Shown: piece by piece, positions 61,744 through 64,000 of the stretch
How positions within the stretch are numbered: position 1 is the first letter of the stretch
Layout of the letters: each line of letters starts with the position of its first letter
Source of the DNA: GCA-020345945 sp964596985
GTDB lineage: Archaea; Thermoproteota; Bathyarchaeia; RBG-16-48-13; GCA-020345945
Direction of reading: 5' to 3'
DNA length: 64,000 nt
NCBI GenBank assembly: GCA_964596985.1
Contig: CAZQWG010000005.1
Span: 1-64,000, forward strand
The notes under the pieces: generated by a model
What the model was told of the DNA's origin: nothing
Databases searched by the model: none
The model's input: only the letters and a program-made list of their open reading frames with translations
Position numbers and translations under genes: made by a program

Positions 61744-63132
61744 ATGAATTTCACCCGGAAAGTCTTCATTCTAGATGCTACATTGCGGGAAGGCGAACAA
61801 GCAGCAGGGGTCTCGTTCACTATCGATGAAAAACTAGAAATCACTAGGAGACTGGATGAGATTGGGGTGAACCTGATCGAGGCCGGGCATCCACTCGTCT
61901 CTAACGATATTTTCGAAGCGGTAAAGAAGATTGCAGCGGAGAATCTCAATGCAGCAATTCTTGCCCATGCTAGGGCTCTCCGACAAGATATAGACGCCGC
62001 AATCTCCTGTGATGTAAATCAGGTCGGCATCTTCCTTGGTTCTACGGAACGAAAGTTGGAATCCATGCACATGGATCATGCAAAGGCCATCGACGTTGCG
62101 ACGACATCAGTCGAATATGCGAAAGATCATGGGCTTGAAACAAGGTTCACTGCAGAAGACGGGACAAGGGCTGAAGAATCATTCCTTGAGGAACTGTGTT
62201 TAGCCGCTGTTGAAGCGGGGGCCGATAGGATCTGCATAGCCGACACAGTCGGATGCACCAACCCTATACGAATGAAAGAGCTCTTCAACAAATTCAAAGC
62301 CCTTCTCAAGGTCGATCTAGAAACGCATTGTCACAACGACTTCGGACTAGCGGCGGCAAACACTCTCGCAGCTTTTGAGGGGGGAGCATCGTACCTCTCC
62401 GTATCGGTGAATGGTCTTGGCGAACGGGCAGGTGTAGCATCTCTGGCAGAAGTCGCTACCTGCCTTAAAACACTCTACGGAATCGATACTATCAAGCTTG
62501 ATAAGATCTTCTCCTTAACGCCCCTAGTAGAGAAATACAGCGGTATTGTGGTTTCTCCTATATCGCCTATCGTCGGAGAGAACGCCTTTTCACACAAGGC
62601 AGGAGTACATACGGCCGCGGTTCTGTTTGACCCATCCACATATGAAGCCTTCCCGCCAGACCTAGTGGGACGACAAAGACAGATAATTATAGACAAGTAT
62701 ACTGGCAAACGAGCTGTGGAAGCTAGACTTGAACGGCTAGGGATTACGCTAACGGAAGAACAACTCGGTAACCTGGTTCAGACTATCAAAGAACACCCGG
62801 AAGTAAGAAACTACAGGGATGCGGACCTCATAGAACTAGCCGAGAAGACTACGGGGCTTAGCTTCTCTGTTGAGGTCCCACGAGAGATCGAGGCCCTCAT
62901 GGCGGTCAAATGTCACTCAAACATATACACTACGTCGGTGGCCCGGCGAATCCGGGCTGTTAGAGGAATCGAAGAGGTTTGTGAGATAAGCGGAGACTTC
63001 GACGTAGAAGTCCGCATCGTCGCTGACTCGACCAAGCAACTAAACGATTGTCTCGAGAAGATAAGATCGATTGACGGAGTAGAAGGAACCAGGACTAGGT
63101 TGGTTCTCAAACGTTTCCCAGGCAAGGATTGA
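61744..63132 (+). CDS. lysS: homocitrate synthase with C-terminal RAM domain
   Basis: 462 residues. DRE-TIM barrel with ILDATLREGEQAAGVSFT near 10, GHPLVSNDIFEAVKKIA near 45, RFTAEDGTRAEESFL near 130, LETHCHNDFGLAAANTLAAF near 195 and GENAFSHKAGVHTAAVL near 280. The last 80 residues (IEALMAVKCHSN; RRIRAVRGIEEVCEISGDFD) form an Lrp-like RAM domain, as in Sulfolobus-type LysS, where it senses lysine. It condenses acetyl-CoA and 2-oxoglutarate to start lysine synthesis by the aminoadipate route. Differs clearly from the leuA at 46406, whose tail is the LeuA allosteric domain. ATG at 61744. Confidence 0.92.
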   Translation: MNFTRKVFILDATLREGEQAAGVSFTIDEKLEITRRLDEIGVNLIEAGHPLVSNDIFEAVKKIAAENLNAAILAHARALRQDIDAAISCDVNQVGIFLGSTERKLESMHMDHAKAIDVATTSVEYAKDHGLETRFTAEDGTRAEESFLEELCLAAVEAGADRICIADTVGCTNPIRMKELFNKFKALLKVDLETHCHNDFGLAAANTLAAFEGGASYLSVSVNGLGERAGVASLAEVATCLKTLYGIDTIKLDKIFSLTPLVEKYSGIVVSPISPIVGENAFSHKAGVHTAAVLFDPSTYEAFPPDLVGRQRQIIIDKYTGKRAVEARLERLGITLTEEQLGNLVQTIKEHPEVRNYRDADLIELAEKTTGLSFSVEVPREIEALMAVKCHSNIYTTSVARRIRAVRGIEEVCEISGDFDVEVRIVADSTKQLNDCLEKIRSIDGVEGTRTRLVLKRFPGKD

Positions 63133-63146
63133 CTCGCCTCCTGTTA

Positions 63147-63152
63147 TTTTTT
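63147..63152 (+). terminator. T-run after homocitrate synthase
   Basis: Six T at 63147-63152, 15 bases past the stop and before the hisC gene; a likely archaeal oligo-T terminator. Confidence 0.45.
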
Positions 63153-63264
63153 GTTGAGATGAAGCTTTGTTCGGAGATCGGAGTTGTCGGTCTCCTATCT
63201 TCTGCGATGCATTCCTTTTAGTATCCGATGTTTTCAATTGGATTCTTGACGGATGGAGTCTACG

Positions 63265-64000
63265 ATGCTGATACGGGAGGAGATAAAAGACGTTAAACCG
63301 TATTCTTGGGAGAAATCGTCTAGAGAGATTGCCCAAGAGTTCAATCTCCCTGTTGAACGGGTTATCCGTTTTGACCTTAATACTTCGCCTGGCATCCCTG
63401 AGAAGCTACTCGAGAAGGCGGTTCAAGCCCTTCCGGGACTTGGAATCCACGAATATCCAGACACCTCATACATGACACTTAGATCCCTTCTAGCGGAATA
63501 CTGTTCGGTGGATATCAACCAAGTATCGGTCACAAATGGTGCAGACGAAGCGCTGGACATCGTCTCGAAGATCTTTCTCAATTCGGAGTCGAATGTGGTC
63601 GTCTCAGAGCCGTCCTACTCCATGTATCGTATTGTATCCAAAATAATGGGTGCAACATTTAAAGCGGCGTTACGCAACGAAGATCTGACTGACAACCCTG
63701 ATCGAATAAAGGCGTTAACAGACGAGAAGACGCGAGTTGTCTTCTTGTGTAGCCCGAATAACCCTACAGGGACATGCATCTCTCGTCCGACTCTACGAGA
63801 TCTGTTAGAGTCGTTGGATTGTGCTATAGTGGTTGACGAGGCATACTACGAATTCTCCGGGGAGACTTTCGTCGACCTCACACAAGAATACGATAAACTG
63901 ATTATTCTCCGAACGTTCTCGAAGGCGTTTTCCCTCGCCGGGGCTAGAGTGGGATATATAGTTGCCTCAGAGAATACCGTAAACCTGCTCAATAAGGTTC
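63265..64000 (+). CDS. hisC: histidinol-phosphate aminotransferase, N-terminal part (cut by right window edge)
   Basis: About 245 codons are present and the gene continues past the window. ATG 63265 has GGAG 7 bases upstream; ATG 63253 is also in frame. Fold-type I PLP enzyme: RFDLNTSPGIPEKLLEKAV near 35, VTNGADEALDIVSKIF near 88, VSEPSYSMYR near 110, FLCSPNNPTGTC near 155, VVDEAYYEF near 187 and the PLP lysine in ILRTFSKAFSLAGARVGY near 215. It makes histidinol phosphate from imidazole-acetol phosphate; some members act on other keto acids. It stands alone as far as can be seen. Confidence 0.92.
   Translation, partial: MLIREEIKDVKPYSWEKSSREIAQEFNLPVERVIRFDLNTSPGIPEKLLEKAVQALPGLGIHEYPDTSYMTLRSLLAEYCSVDINQVSVTNGADEALDIVSKIFLNSESNVVVSEPSYSMYRIVSKIMGATFKAALRNEDLTDNPDRIKALTDEKTRVVFLCSPNNPTGTCISRPTLRDLLESLDCAIVVDEAYYEFSGETFVDLTQEYDKLIILRTFSKAFSLAGARVGYIVASENTVNLLNKV

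Noticed and set aside
1..64000. CRISPR array or rRNA/tRNA genes
   Set aside because: No regularly spaced direct repeats and no recognisable rRNA or tRNA were seen on reading through.

Overview
This 64 kb window looks like a chromosomal contig of an anaerobic archaeon of the TACK/Thermoproteota group, most plausibly a Bathyarchaeia-like lineage (inference). Reasons: archaeal-type gene repertoire (CdvB/CdvC ESCRT division genes, archaeal apgM, stand-alone GMP synthase subunit B, F420-type methylene-tetrahydromethanopterin reductase, archaeosortase, acetolactate/ketol-acid branched-chain genes with archaeal architecture), many GTG/TTG starts, GGAGG/GGTGA ribosome sites, and no rRNA or tRNA that I could see.

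Region 1 (1-17.4 kb) is a dense redox island: an HdrA fragment at the left edge, an MvhD with an extra winged-helix tail, a double-length HdrA, a second MvhD and three Flx-like subunits (FrhB-like Fe-S, dicluster Fe-S, FAD/NAD reductase), followed immediately by a GcvH-like lipoyl carrier. Facing it is an HdrA-MvhD fusion with a polyferredoxin, then a tungsten aldehyde:ferredoxin oxidoreductase with its ferredoxin, and finally hdrCB. Together these could make an electron-bifurcating NAD(H)/ferredoxin/disulfide machine of the FlxABCD-HdrABC type. The lipoyl carrier raises a possible parallel with lipoate-linked sHdr systems.

Region 2 (17.4-22.3 kb) holds small hypotheticals, a HAD phosphatase, an amidohydrolase, two stand-alone Lrp/AsnC ligand-binding (RAM) proteins and an UppP-like membrane protein with degenerate catalytic motifs. 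Region 3 (22.3-26.6 kb) is an accessory island: a SWIM/Arg-rich protein, a tightly coupled cassette of small coiled-coil proteins with a ribbon-helix-helix regulator, a SWIM-DDE transposase with imperfect terminal inverted repeats, and three small proteins, one an internal duplication.

Region 4 (26.6-38.3 kb) is a cell-envelope/division neighbourhood: several membrane proteins carrying zinc ribbons, two LEA-like membrane paralogues, a transglutaminase, two ESCRT-III proteins, the Vps4/CdvC ATPase, a two-membrane-segment beta-rich protein and an archaeosortase. A candidate archaeosortase substrate (PGF-type tail) lies at 49.8-50.3 kb.

Region 5 (38.3-64 kb) is mainly biosynthetic: guaA subunit B, nadC, apgM, an IscU variant, ilvBNC, leuA (with an apparent single-base frameshift near its start), ilvD, mer, a GlpX-like phosphatase, leuBCD-type genes, homocitrate synthase with a RAM domain, and the start of hisC, mixed with two MFS transporters, a LysE exporter, MGMT, Nudix and an XRE regulator. 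Three genes (leuA, the gene before mer, and the gene at 15.3 kb) have reading frames that run upstream of any normal start codon, which points to indels or non-standard starts.
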